Assembly (NCBI RefSeq): GCF_001653195.1
Contig: NZ_JXBB01000001.1
Location: 186,001-250,000, forward strand
Source: Hydrogenibacillus schlegelii
Lineage (GTDB): Bacteria > Bacillota > Bacilli > Thermicanales > DSM-22653
Direction: 5' to 3'
Length of the DNA: 64,000 bases
In this document: positions 50,047 to 59,390 of the stretch, piece by piece
Layout: every line of letters starts with the position of its first letter
Numbering within the stretch: the stretch's first letter is position 1
The notes under the pieces: generated by a model
What the model saw: only the letters and a program-made list of their open reading frames with translations
What the model was told of the DNA's origin: nothing
The model's database searches: none
Position numbers and translations under genes: made by a program

Positions 50047-52074
50047 TTAACGCCGACGAAACCAGCGCTCCAGCGTCTCCGGACCAAGCCGGACGAGGAC
50101 CGGACGGCCGTGCGGGCAGGTGTACGGTTCCTCCGCTTCGGCCAGCGCCCGGAGAAGAGCCGCCATCGAAGCGTCGCCGAGCCGCCGGTTGGCCCGGAGG
50201 GCGCCCTTGCACGCCTTCGTCTTCAGCGCCTCATCCATGACGTGAAGGAGCGTCTCCACCGTTGCTGCCTCGCCGTCGGAGACGGCGATGAGGAGCGCCC
50301 GGGCCGCCTCCTCCTCCACCCAGGCGGGATATCCGGTCAGCGCGATGCGGCCGTCCACCGCGTCCAGCTCAAACCCGAGCGCCTGAAGCGCCGACCGGGC
50401 CGACGCCAGCGCTCGCGCCTCCGCCGGCGTAAGCGCAAGCTCGATCGGCACGAGCGGCCGGACGGTCCCCCCTCCCCCCGCTCGGGCCAGGCGCTTGAGC
50501 GCCTCATATCGCACCCGTTCCTCGGCCGCGTGCTGGTCGACGATGTACAGCCCGTCCTCCCCTTCGGCGAGGATGTAGGCGTCGTACAACTGAAGGAGCG
50601 GCCGAAGCGTCGGAAACGGCTGTTTTTCCCCGCCCGCCCCGGCCGGCTCCGGCGTCCCGACCGGCTCCGGCGTCTCCGGCGCCAAGCGCCCCTCATCGGC
50701 CGTCGGAAGCGGAAAAGCCGCCCGATCCCCCCGGCCGTCTCGCATCGCCGCAAGAAGCGCCCGGACCGCCGGCCGCATCCCGCCCGGATCCCCCGAAGCG
50801 GCGCCGGAAGACGGTCGCCGCCCGGTGTTCGCCCCGGCGGCGCCGTAGGCGGCCGACGCCTCCCGCACGACGCCCGGAGAAAAGGCATCCGGAAGGGGAA
50901 AACGGCCGCTCTGCTTCGGCGCCGGTCGGTCCGACCGGGGGGGATCGCCCGTCTCGCGAAAGATCGGCCCGAACGGAACCCCGGTGCGGCCGTGTTCCCC
51001 GACGCCAGCCGAAGGGGCCGGATCGTCGCCGGAAGGTCGCCCGGGCGGCCGCCGGTCGCCCGTCGGCCATCCCGCCGACGGGATGAGCCGCGCCCGATCG
51101 AGGGCCCGTCCGACGGCCCGGCGAACGAGGCCGAGCACGTGCCCTTCGTCGGCAAACCGCACCTCCCACTTGGCCGGGTGGACGTTGACGTCGATCAGCG
51201 TCGGGTTGAGATCAAGATAGAGAATCGCGTACGGATAAAGCCCCCGCAAAAGGCGCGTCTCGTACGCGTCCAACACTCCTTTGACCAAAAGCGGCGCCCG
51301 CACCGGCCGGCGATTGACGAACATGTAGAGCGGCTTCGACCGCCGGGCGAGCTCCGGCCGGCCGACGAACCCGGCCACCTTCACGTCGCCGGCGGTCTCT
51401 TCCACCGGGATCAGCCCGGCGGCGACGTCCGGCCCAAAGAGCTGCAAGACGACGTGTTCCGTCCGGCCGTCACCGGCCGTCTTCAGCCGCTCCCGGCCGT
51501 CGACGGCCAGCCGGAAGGCGATGTCCGGCCGCGCCAGCGCTTCCCGGACGACGACGTCCTCCATGTGGCCGACCTCGGTCTTGCCCGACTTTAAAAATTT
51601 GAGCCGGGCCGGGGTATTGAAAAAGAGATCCCGCACCTCCACCGCCGTGCCGAACGCCCCTTCCGCCGGCGCCGGACGGCCGATGACGCCCCCGGCGGCC
51701 TCGATCGTCCACGCCGTCGGCGCCTCCGGCGGCCGGCTCGTGAGGCGGACCCGGGCGACGGCGGCGATGCTCGGGAGCGCCTCCCCGCGGAAGCCGAGGC
51801 TCGTCAGGCGTTCAAGATCGCGAAGATCGCGGATCTTGCTCGTGGCGTGCCGATCGAACGCCGCCACGAGATCGTCCGGCGTCATCCCCTCGCCGTCGTC
51901 GACGACCGCGATCCGCCGAAGCCCCGCGCCCTCGATCTCGACGCCCACCGACCGGGCGCCGGCGTCGAGGGCGTTTTCGACGAGCTCCTTGACGACCGAC
52001 GCCGGCCGCTCCACCACCTCGCCGGCGGCGATCTGGTTGGCAATTTCCGGACCGAGCCGAACGATCCGCCCCAT
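50047..52074 (-). CDS. mutL: DNA mismatch repair protein MutL (endonuclease type)
   Basis: GHKL ATPase of 675 aa. N-terminal IANQIAAGEVVERPASVVKELVENALDAG, DDGEGM, and GFRGEALPSIAAV bind ATP. The C-terminal metal-binding endonuclease motif DQHAAEERVRYE plus ACKGALRAN and CPHGRP show it nicks DNA itself, as expected without MutH. A disordered Pro/Gly/Arg linker of about 150 residues joins the domains. ATG at 52074 behind AAGGAGG. Confidence 0.96.
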   Translation of the reverse strand: MGRIVRLGPEIANQIAAGEVVERPASVVKELVENALDAGARSVGVEIEGAGLRRIAVVDDGEGMTPDDLVAAFDRHATSKIRDLRDLERLTSLGFRGEALPSIAAVARVRLTSRPPEAPTAWTIEAAGGVIGRPAPAEGAFGTAVEVRDLFFNTPARLKFLKSGKTEVGHMEDVVVREALARPDIAFRLAVDGRERLKTAGDGRTEHVVLQLFGPDVAAGLIPVEETAGDVKVAGFVGRPELARRSKPLYMFVNRRPVRAPLLVKGVLDAYETRLLRGLYPYAILYLDLNPTLIDVNVHPAKWEVRFADEGHVLGLVRRAVGRALDRARLIPSAGWPTGDRRPPGRPSGDDPAPSAGVGEHGRTGVPFGPIFRETGDPPRSDRPAPKQSGRFPLPDAFSPGVVREASAAYGAAGANTGRRPSSGAASGDPGGMRPAVRALLAAMRDGRGDRAAFPLPTADEGRLAPETPEPVGTPEPAGAGGEKQPFPTLRPLLQLYDAYILAEGEDGLYIVDQHAAEERVRYEALKRLARAGGGGTVRPLVPIELALTPAEARALASARSALQALGFELDAVDGRIALTGYPAWVEEEAARALLIAVSDGEAATVETLLHVMDEALKTKACKGALRANRRLGDASMAALLRALAEAEEPYTCPHGRPVLVRLGPETLERWFRRR

Positions 52075-52135
52075 CGTCTCCCTCCTTCACCGAGCCGCCC
52101 AAGACCCGGTCGAGCCCCGGCCGCCCGCGATGATC

Positions 52136-52165
52136 GCCTGCCCGACGGACGCTCGTCGGGCAGGC
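52136..52165. repeat. Perfect 12-bp hairpin between mutS and mutL
   Basis: GCCTGCCCGACG (52136-52147) and its complement (52154-52165) with a 6-base loop, no T-run. It could be a weak terminator, an RNA-processing site or a stabiliser between the two mismatch repair genes. Confidence 0.55.
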
Positions 52166-52181
52166 GGCCCTCCCGACGGGT

Positions 52182-54956
52182 TCACCGCCCGGCCGGCGGC
52201 CGGGCGTTTTTCGGTGTTTTCTCCGGCCCCGTCGAGCGCTTCGGCCCGTCGCTTTCGGCGGCCGCATCGGCGACGGGAGCTTTGTTGGCGGCACCGAGCT
52301 CCGCCTGCCACTCACGGAGCCGGTCGAACGCCTCCAGGGGCGTCATCCGCTCGAGGGGAAGCCGCCGGATCGCTTCCGCCACCCGGAGGGCCGCCGCCAC
52401 CGCCGGGCTTTCGCCTTCCTGTTTCGCACCGGCGGCCGCGGGCGTCCGGTCGACCGGCTCGGCCGGAGACGTTCGGTCGGTCGTCTCGTCCGGGATCATC
52501 CGCTTGGCCGTCTCGACCGTGGTCGAGCCGCCGCCGTCAAAAAGCGTCGGCTGCTCTTCCGGCGTCCGGCCGCCGTAGCGCCGGACGAGCGCTTCCGCCC
52601 GGCGGATGATCCGCTCCGGGAGCCCGGCCCGAGCGGCGACGGCGATGCCGTACGAGCGGGAGGTCGCCCCGGGGCGGAGACGATACGTAAAGATGATCCG
52701 CTCCGCCTCGACCTCGACGCCCATGTGGACGTTCACCAGGCCCGAAAGCCGGCCTTCAAGCGCCGCCAGTTCGTGAAAATGGGTCGACACGAGCGCCTTG
52801 GCGCCGACGACGTCGTGGATGTACTCGATCACCGCGTGAGCGATGGCGATGCCGTCTTCCGTGGACGTCCCCCGGCCGAGCTCGTCGATGAGGATGAGGC
52901 TTCGGGGCGTCGCCTCCGTCACCGCAAGCCGGACCTCTTTCATCTCCACGAGGAACGTGCTTTCCCCCTGGACGAGGTCGTCGGCGGCGCCGATCCGGGT
53001 AAAGATCCGGTCCACCGGCGTGAGCTCCGCCGCATCCGCCGGCACGAAACTGCCGATTTGAAATAAAATCTGCGCCAAAGCGACCTGTCGCATGAGCGTG
53101 CTCTTTCCGGCCATGTTCGGCCCGGTGATGAGGAGGATCCGGCGCCGATCGTCGAGCACGACGTCGTTTTTGACGAACCGGCCTTCCGGCAGGACCGCCT
53201 CCACGACCGGATGCCGGCTTCCGCGAAGGACGATCCGGCCGTCGTCCCGGATCACCGGTTCGACGTACCGTCGCCGGACGGCAAGCTCCGCCAGCGCCGC
53301 CGCGACGTCGAGCTCCGCCAGTCCGTCGGCGAGGGCCCGGAACGCCTCGCCGCTTGCCTGCAGCCGTCCGATCAGCTCCGCATACAGCGCCCGCTCCCGG
53401 GCTTCGAGCCGCTCAACCCCCTCCCGTTCGGCCTCCTCCCACGCCCGGAGCGCTTCCGTCACATACCGCTCGCCGCCGGCGATCGTCTGCTTGCGGACGT
53501 ACTCCGGCGGCACCCGGTCGAGATTCGCCTTCGTCACCTCGATGTAGTAGCCGAACACCTTGTTGTAGCCGACCTTGAGCGACCGAATCCCGGTCCGCTC
53601 CCGCTCTTCGGCTTCGTAGCGTCGAAGCCACGCCGACCCTTCTTCGAGCACCGCGCGAAGGCGGTCGAGCTCCGCATCGTACCCCGGCCGGAAAAAGCGG
53701 CCTTCGCCGGGGGCGGCCGGCGGCTCATCCGGAAGCGCCCGCTCGAGGAGCTCGAGCGCCGCCTCGATCGGCGCCGCCTCCGCGGCGAGAAAGGCCCGGA
53801 CGACCATCGGTGCCCCTTCCGCCGACGAAAGCACCGCGCGAAGGCGAAGCGCCGCCCGAAGCGTCTCCCGGAGCCGGGCCAGGTCACCGCCGGACGGCGT
53901 GCCGAGGGCAAGCCGCGCCGTAAGCCGCTCCAGGTCGTACATCGCCTGCAGCGCTTCCCGCACCCGGTGCCGGAGGAGCCCCTCCCGAACGAAAAACGCC
54001 ACCGCCTTAAGCCGCTCGGCGATCGCCGCCCCGTCGACGAGGGGCCGTTCGAGCCGCCGGGCGAGTCGCCGCCGCCCCATCGGCGTCTCCGTCCAGTCGA
54101 TCACCTGAAAGAGGCTCCCCGCCGCCTCCCCGGACCGCTTCCGGCGGAACAGTTCCAGGTTCGCCCGTGTGTACGGGTCGAGGACGAGGGTCCGATCCCG
54201 GCGGTACGCCTGAAGCGGCCGGAGCGCCCGAACGAGCGCCGGGTAAACCCGCCGCACATAGGCGTAGAGGGCTTCCGCCGCCGTTCGGGCCGGCGGCGGC
54301 GCCTCCGGCGGACAGAACGCCGCCGGGTCCGACCCCTCCCGTGCCTCCGGCGCCCCGGGCGGATCAAACGGCGTCACCGGAACGCCCAACCGGGCAAAAA
54401 ACGCCTGCATCCCCTCCGGCGCCGCCGCCGGCACGAGCACCTCCCGCGTCCGAAAGGCGATCAGTTCTTCGGCAACCGCCTGAAGCGTCGGCAAACGCTC
54501 TGCGAGCACCGCCCCGTCGCCGGTCGTGGCATCGACGAACGCCACGCCGTACGCGCCTTCCCGGCCGTACACCGCCGCCAGATGACCCGGCCCGTCGTCG
54601 ACGAGCCCCTCCTCGACGGCCGTCCCCGGGGTGATGATCCGGACGATCTCCCGCCGGACAAGGCCTCGGGCGGTCTTCGGGTCTTCCACCTGCTCGCAGA
54701 TGGCGACCTTATAACCGTGCTCGAGGAGCGTCCGGATATACCCTTCGGCGGCGTGCACCGGCACGCCGCACATCGGCACCCGCTCCCGGCCGCCGTCCCG
54801 ACCGGTGAGCGTGAGCCCCAGCACCTTGTGCACCACGTGCGCGTCGTCGAAAAACAGCTCGTAAAAATCGCCGAGGCGAAAAAAAAGGAGCGCATCCGGC
54901 ACCTGCCGGCGGAGCTCCAGATACTGCTGAAACATCGGCGTCAGTCCGTCCGCCAT
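52182..54956 (-). CDS. mutS: DNA mismatch repair protein MutS
   Basis: Mismatch sensor of 924 aa. The mismatch-wedge Phe-x-Glu is in GDFYELF near residue 35; Walker A GPNMAGKST, Walker B LILIDELGRGTSTEDG and STHFHELA follow. C-terminal ~90 residues are extended relative to B. subtilis (858 aa). The ATG at 54956 fits the family start (MADGLTPMFQQYLEL); the in-frame ATG at 54974 is embedded in a TATAAT that may be the -10, so the leader would be very short. Confidence 0.96.
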   Translation of the reverse strand: MADGLTPMFQQYLELRRQVPDALLFFRLGDFYELFFDDAHVVHKVLGLTLTGRDGGRERVPMCGVPVHAAEGYIRTLLEHGYKVAICEQVEDPKTARGLVRREIVRIITPGTAVEEGLVDDGPGHLAAVYGREGAYGVAFVDATTGDGAVLAERLPTLQAVAEELIAFRTREVLVPAAAPEGMQAFFARLGVPVTPFDPPGAPEAREGSDPAAFCPPEAPPPARTAAEALYAYVRRVYPALVRALRPLQAYRRDRTLVLDPYTRANLELFRRKRSGEAAGSLFQVIDWTETPMGRRRLARRLERPLVDGAAIAERLKAVAFFVREGLLRHRVREALQAMYDLERLTARLALGTPSGGDLARLRETLRAALRLRAVLSSAEGAPMVVRAFLAAEAAPIEAALELLERALPDEPPAAPGEGRFFRPGYDAELDRLRAVLEEGSAWLRRYEAEERERTGIRSLKVGYNKVFGYYIEVTKANLDRVPPEYVRKQTIAGGERYVTEALRAWEEAEREGVERLEARERALYAELIGRLQASGEAFRALADGLAELDVAAALAELAVRRRYVEPVIRDDGRIVLRGSRHPVVEAVLPEGRFVKNDVVLDDRRRILLITGPNMAGKSTLMRQVALAQILFQIGSFVPADAAELTPVDRIFTRIGAADDLVQGESTFLVEMKEVRLAVTEATPRSLILIDELGRGTSTEDGIAIAHAVIEYIHDVVGAKALVSTHFHELAALEGRLSGLVNVHMGVEVEAERIIFTYRLRPGATSRSYGIAVAARAGLPERIIRRAEALVRRYGGRTPEEQPTLFDGGGSTTVETAKRMIPDETTDRTSPAEPVDRTPAAAGAKQEGESPAVAAALRVAEAIRRLPLERMTPLEAFDRLREWQAELGAANKAPVADAAAESDGPKRSTGPEKTPKNARPPAGR

Positions 54957-54973
54957 GGCCGTCACCGAGGCCA

Positions 54974-56278
54974 TTATACCACACCCGCAAAGCCCGTCCA
55001 CGGCCCGGCCGGATCGCCGCCCCACATGGCGAGGACGTCGTCCGCCTCCCGCCAGCGCCACCCGGCGTCCATCCGCGCCTGAAGCACCGCAATCGCCCGA
55101 AGCCCCGCCTCGGCCGGCGCCTCCGGAATGCCTCCGTCCCGCCGGCGGAGGACCGCCTGAAGCCGCCGAAGCGCCGCCCGGGCCTCCGGGCAGACGACGG
55201 CGTCCTCGCCGGCATAGTACCCCCGGACGACCGCAGGGGGAAGCGGATCCGCCGGAAGTGCCGCCTGCGATCGGACGACCGCCTCCGCCAGCGCGAAGGC
55301 CGCCCAGAGGAGCGCCGGATCGACGAAGAGACTCGGCAGCGTCCGATATTCAAACCCGCCGTGGGCCTTCAGGCGCACATCGCCGAGGCCGCCGTAACGG
55401 GGGCGCCGACGGCGGCCCGCCGGGTCTTCCAGACAAAAAAACGGCAGCGCCACGTACCGATCAAGCGCCCGAAGAAGCCGGGGCTCCGGCAAGATGCCGC
55501 TTACGTGCAGGTGGGTCCCCAGGGACAGACCCCCGGCCGGGCGGGCCCCGGCCCGGACGGCAAACGGCCGCCGGAGCCGCCGACGGACGGCGGCGATCGC
55601 CTGTCCGAACAGGGACGCCGCCTCCCGGACGACCGCTTCCGCCCGATCTTGGGGCGCCGGCCGGAGTTCGGCAATCGGGCGATGCGCGCGCCCCGACCGC
55701 CCCCGGACGACCTGCCGGTCCGTCCCGATCGGACCCGCCTCCGGAAACAAAAGCGACGCCGGGACGATCCTGCCGCCGGCGTCAACGATCAGCCATTCCA
55801 GATCGGCGCCGAACCGAAGCCCGCCTTCGCCTGCCCCCGCCGGAGCCGGAACGGTCCCGCCGGCCGAAGGCGGGGCGGTCCCGCCGGTCGGACCGACCCC
55901 CGCGGTCGGCCGGACGGCGACAATGCGGCCGCTTCGGCCGGCGTCGAGGAGGATGACCTCGCCGGCGTCCCGGCCGAGAAGATACATCGCCCGCCAGGCG
56001 GTGAGCGCAAGCCGGGCCGCCCGGCGGTCGCCGCCCCTCCGCAGCCGGTCGACGTCGGCCGCCCGGGACCCCTCCCCCGGCGCGTCCCGGGTGAACGCTT
56101 CGAGCAGACGGCGGTAAAAATCCGGCGGCTCGGCACAGGCGACGGTTCGGCCGTCCAGAACGATGCGAAGCAGGCGGGCGGTCCCGGCGGCCGCCGGCCC
56201 GGCGGCGCCGACCTCGATGCCGGCGGCGGCGAGCGCCGCCCGCTCCGCCGGGCGGAACGCTCCGTCGTTCTGCGTCAT
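54974..56278 (-). CDS. Putative amidoligase (COOH-NH2 ligase type 2-like)
   Basis: A 434-aa protein with an ATP-grasp/amidoligase-like core: GADLEWLIVDAGGRIVPASLLF, GPIGTDRQ, IAELRPAPQDRAEAV, LGTHLHVSG and KAHGGFEYRTLPSLFV. This pattern is that of the putative amidoligase_2 family. An N-terminal region of about 150 residues is variable and includes a Pro/Ala/Gly linker. Starts two bases after cotE ends and stops just before mutS, so it is in the same transcript as both. Substrate unknown; a role in modifying spore coat protein or peptide is a guess from cotE. Confidence 0.65.
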   Translation of the reverse strand: MTQNDGAFRPAERAALAAAGIEVGAAGPAAAGTARLLRIVLDGRTVACAEPPDFYRRLLEAFTRDAPGEGSRAADVDRLRRGGDRRAARLALTAWRAMYLLGRDAGEVILLDAGRSGRIVAVRPTAGVGPTGGTAPPSAGGTVPAPAGAGEGGLRFGADLEWLIVDAGGRIVPASLLFPEAGPIGTDRQVVRGRSGRAHRPIAELRPAPQDRAEAVVREAASLFGQAIAAVRRRLRRPFAVRAGARPAGGLSLGTHLHVSGILPEPRLLRALDRYVALPFFCLEDPAGRRRRPRYGGLGDVRLKAHGGFEYRTLPSLFVDPALLWAAFALAEAVVRSQAALPADPLPPAVVRGYYAGEDAVVCPEARAALRRLQAVLRRRDGGIPEAPAEAGLRAIAVLQARMDAGWRWREADDVLAMWGGDPAGPWTGFAGVV

Positions 56279-56280
56279 CG

Positions 56281-56820
56281 TCAGCGGAGATCTTCGATGA
56301 TGATTTCCCCGTCGTCGAAGCCGTCGTCCTTTTCCTCTTCGTCATCCACCTCACCGCACGAAGGGGCGACGTAGACGCACAGCTTCGTCTCGCCGATCAC
56401 CTCAGTCGAAAAGGCCTTTTCGACGACCACCTGCGCACCCGCGCCGTGGACCTTCGCCTCGACGGCGTTCGGCGCTTCCGTCACCCGCGTCCGCACCTCA
56501 AACGCGTCGCCGATGATTTCGCTGTCGAGAAACGAAAGCGGGATGCGCTCGACGTACTGGACCGTCTCCTTGGCCACTTCCGTCTTCGTGTTGTCGTCGT
56601 ACGAGTACCAGACGTCGATGTCGTACGCGCCTTTGACCTCCACTTCATCGCCGGCTTTATGCGAAACAAACGTGTGGTTGATCACCCAGCAGCCGAGGAT
56701 GCTTGACGGCGCGTGCGGCGTGGCGATCTGGTGGGTGGTCTGGCTCAGGCGGCTTCCCCGGGCCACCACCGCTTTGGTGATGATCTCCCGGGATGCCATC
56801 TCCGTTTCATTCGTCGCCAT
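56281..56820 (-). CDS. cotE: Outer spore coat protein CotE
   Basis: Morphogenetic protein (179 aa) that organises the outer coat. REIITKAVVARGSRLSQTTH, PSSILGCWVINHTF, YDIDVWYSYDDNTKTEVAKETVQYVERIPL and the acidic C-terminus match CotE throughout. ATG at 56820 follows GGAGGGG by about eleven bases; the ATG at 56799 is possible. A terminator separates it from ricA upstream, so it has its own sporulation promoter, which I cannot assign with confidence. Confidence 0.94.
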   Translation of the reverse strand: MATNETEMASREIITKAVVARGSRLSQTTHQIATPHAPSSILGCWVINHTFVSHKAGDEVEVKGAYDIDVWYSYDDNTKTEVAKETVQYVERIPLSFLDSEIIGDAFEVRTRVTEAPNAVEAKVHGAGAQVVVEKAFSTEVIGETKLCVYVAPSCGEVDDEEEKDDGFDDGEIIIEDLR

Positions 56821-56888
56821 CGTCTTCGCTTCCCCCCTCCGGAGCGGTCGATACATCTCTATGCAGGGCGCTTGTCGGGGGTGAAGAC

Positions 56889-56916
56889 GAAAAAAGCCGG
56901 CCCGATGGGCCGGCTT
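56889..56916 (-). terminator. Intrinsic terminator of ricA
   Basis: Minus-strand AAGCCGGCCC (56916-56907), loop ATC, GGGCCGGCTT (56903-56894), then further Ts. Confidence 0.9.
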
Positions 56917-56953
56917 GCGCCCGCGACCGAGCGCGGGGCAGTCGATTCACCGG

Positions 56954-57448
56954 TCAGCCGATCCGATCCCGCTCCCGGAGCGCCGCCTCAAGCGCCGCCA
57001 CGTCGTCCGGGGGCAGGCGGCCCGACTGGCCGCTCAGGACGTCACCGCCGGTGTCCTCGATGATGCGGTCGGTCACGGCGTTGGCGATCGTCGTCGTGAT
57101 GAGCTGGAGGAGGTCGTTCACCTCCGTTTGGGCCGCCTTAAACTCCTGGACGATCGGAATCGCATCGAGCTCCGCTTCAAGCGCCCGGATTTCCGCCTCG
57201 ACCTGCTCGAGATAGACCTTCTTGCCGAGGTGCTCCGCGTTGACCGCCTCTTTTTGCTTTCGCTTGATCTCGGCGATGAGGGAAGAGACGCGGCCGTTCG
57301 CCTTGATCTTCTGTTCGGCGAGCTGATAAAAGCGGACTTCCTCCGACTGAGCGATAAAATCGGCAAGCTCCCGGGCTTTGGCCAGGATCTCTTCCCGGGA
57401 ACGAAGCGGAAAACGTCGAGCGCCCTCCGGCGCCGGCACCTGGGACAT
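56954..57448 (-). CDS. ricA: RicA (YmcA), YlbF-family RNase Y-interacting protein
   Basis: A 164-aa helical protein. With RicF and RicT it forms an Fe-S-containing complex that guides RNase Y and affects sporulation, biofilm and competence in B. subtilis. Characteristic segments: ILAKARELADFIAQSEEVRFYQLAEQKI, NAEHLGKKVYLEQVEAEI and IPIVQEFKAAQTEVNDLLQLIT. ATG at 57448 with GGGAGGGG. Between miaB and cotE exactly as in B. subtilis. Confidence 0.92.
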   Translation of the reverse strand: MSQVPAPEGARRFPLRSREEILAKARELADFIAQSEEVRFYQLAEQKIKANGRVSSLIAEIKRKQKEAVNAEHLGKKVYLEQVEAEIRALEAELDAIPIVQEFKAAQTEVNDLLQLITTTIANAVTDRIIEDTGGDVLSGQSGRLPPDDVAALEAALRERDRIG

Positions 57449-57668
57449 CGGCCTTCCCCTCCCGAAAGCTTGGCGTTCGGCGAGCTCATTCGTCGGCGCC
57501 GGCCCCGGCCGAAAACCCATGCCGGCGGCGCGGTCCCGGCCGCGATCGCATCCCCGCGGCGAACGCTTTCTTCGGCGCTCAGATCCGGCCCGACGGTCGG
57601 ACCAGAGCTGCCGCGGGCGATCCGGTGCGCCGGAAGGTCGCGGGTCGCCGGTGATCCTTCGCCGGCGC

Positions 57669-59252
57669 TCAGACGAGCGCCGGCGCCTTCTGGTCGACGA
57701 CTTCGCCGTAGAGCGTCCACGTCCTGGCCTGCGTGATGCGCGCTCGGACGAACCGGCCGACGAGCTCCTGCCCTCCGGCGAGGTGGACGATCTTGTTCGT
57801 CCGGGTGCGGGCGGTGAGGACGCCGGGATCTTTTTTGCTGGGCCCTTCGACCAGCACCTCGAGCGTCTTCCCGACGAGGGTCTTTTGCTTTTCGTAGGCG
57901 ATGCGGGCGATTCGCTCGTTCAGCGCCGCGAGGCGGGCCTTTTTCACCGAAAGGGGCGTGTCGTCCGGCATCTTCGCCGCCGGCGTCCCTTCCCGCGGGG
58001 AATAAATAAAGGTAAACGCCGCGTCGTAACCGACTTCTTCGACCAGGGAGAGGGTCGCCTCAAAGTCGGCCTCCGTCTCGCCGGGAAAACCGACGATGAG
58101 GTCCGTCGTGAGCGAGACGCCCGGAATGCGGTCCCGGAGGGCCCGGACGAGTTCGAGGTACCCTGCCCGGGTGTACTTCCGGTTCATCCGCTTCAAGATG
58201 CGGTCGCTCCCGGATTGCACCGGGAGATGAACGTGCTCGACGAGGTTCCCGCCGAGGGCGAGGGCTTCGATCGTGTCCGCGTCGAAGTCCCGCGGATGGC
58301 TCGTCGTGAAGCGGACCCACGGGATGTCGATGCGGCGGACGTCCCGCAGGAGGTCGGCAAAGGTGTACCGGCGGGTCTGGAAGTCTTTGCCGTAGGCGTT
58401 GACGTTCTGACCGAGGAGCGTCACTTCTTTGTACCCCTGCCGGGCGAGGTCGCGGATCTCCGCCAGGATCTCTTCCGGCGGCCGGCTCCGCTCCTTGCCC
58501 CGGGTATAGGGAACAATGCAGTAAGTGCAGAACTCATCGCAGCCGTAGGAGATGTTCACCCACGCCTTGAGGCCGCCCTGGCGCCGCTTCGGCAGCCGCT
58601 CGACGATCTCGCCCTCCATGTTCCACACTTCGACGACCATTTCTTTTCCGAGGAGGGCGTCCCGAAGGAGGACCGGCAGCCGGTGGATGTTGTGGGTGCC
58701 GAAGACGAGGTCGACGTGGGGGTACTCGGCGAGGATGCGGGCGACGACGCCTTCCTCCTGGGCCATGCAGCCGGCGAGGCCGAGGACGAGGCCGGGCTTT
58801 TCCGCCTTCAACGTCTTCAGGCGGCCGAGCTCCCCGAACACCTTGTCCTCGGCGTTTTCCCGGATGGCACACGTGTTGAGGAGGATGACGTCCGCCTCTT
58901 CCTCCACCTCCGTCGGCCGAAAGCCCATGAGCTCGAGGATGCCGGCCATCGTCTCCGCATCGTGCATGTTCATCTGACAGCCCCACGTGTAGATGAGGTA
59001 CGTCTTTCCCTCGCCGAGGCGGCGGAGCTCCGGCGAAAGCGCCCCGTCGAAGTAGACGACCGGGGCCTCGCCGCGGCTCCGCTTCCGGCTCAGGTCGATG
59101 ACCGGCGCGGAGCGAATGATCGCCCGGCGGGTCATGCCCTTCACCCGGACGACGGCCTTGCCGTCCGCCTCCAGCCGGACGTCGAGCGGCAGCCGGGCCA
59201 TGGCGGGGGAGACCGGCGCGGATTTTAAGTCCGTTCGGCCGTCCCGTTCCAT
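57669..59252 (-). CDS. miaB: tRNA-2-methylthio-N6-dimethylallyladenosine synthase
   Basis: Radical-SAM methylthiotransferase of 527 aa that converts i6A37 (made by MiaA) to ms2i6A37. N-terminal cluster cysteines in YTWGCQMN, NTCAIREN and LAGCMAQ; radical-SAM CDEFCTYC; C-terminal TRAM domain. The start at 59252 has AAAGGAG nine bases upstream. An extra ~80-residue N-terminal region precedes the UPF0004 domain, as in other Bacillales MiaB. Confidence 0.97.
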   Translation of the reverse strand: MERDGRTDLKSAPVSPAMARLPLDVRLEADGKAVVRVKGMTRRAIIRSAPVIDLSRKRSRGEAPVVYFDGALSPELRRLGEGKTYLIYTWGCQMNMHDAETMAGILELMGFRPTEVEEEADVILLNTCAIRENAEDKVFGELGRLKTLKAEKPGLVLGLAGCMAQEEGVVARILAEYPHVDLVFGTHNIHRLPVLLRDALLGKEMVVEVWNMEGEIVERLPKRRQGGLKAWVNISYGCDEFCTYCIVPYTRGKERSRPPEEILAEIRDLARQGYKEVTLLGQNVNAYGKDFQTRRYTFADLLRDVRRIDIPWVRFTTSHPRDFDADTIEALALGGNLVEHVHLPVQSGSDRILKRMNRKYTRAGYLELVRALRDRIPGVSLTTDLIVGFPGETEADFEATLSLVEEVGYDAAFTFIYSPREGTPAAKMPDDTPLSVKKARLAALNERIARIAYEKQKTLVGKTLEVLVEGPSKKDPGVLTARTRTNKIVHLAGGQELVGRFVRARITQARTWTLYGEVVDQKAPALV

Positions 59253-59287
59253 TTTTGCTCGCTCCTTTCGTGAAATCATCTCATCGG

Positions 59288-59293
59288 ATTATA
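59288..59293 (-). promoter_or_regulatory. Extended -10 promoter of miaB
   Basis: TGTTATAAT on the minus strand; no good -35. Only 22 bp separate it from the start of the opposite promoter. Confidence 0.6.
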
Positions 59294-59315
59294 ACACAAA
59301 GGGCCCGTCTTACGC

Positions 59316-59344
59316 TTGATCGCCGGAACGTTTTTCGTTATGCT
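59316..59344 (+). promoter_or_regulatory. SigA-type promoter of the 59391 membrane gene
   Basis: TTGATC (59316-59321) and TATGCT (59339-59344), 17-bp spacing, divergent from miaB. Confidence 0.6.
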
Positions 59345-59390
59345 GGCAATGGATAAATTTTCATACTGCCTTGCGAAAGGAGCGACGACC

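Noticed and set aside
53211-55082. Long plus-strand frame opposite mutS (623 codons)
   Set aside because: Antisense shadow of a clear mutS gene; no start signals and Arg/Pro-rich translation.
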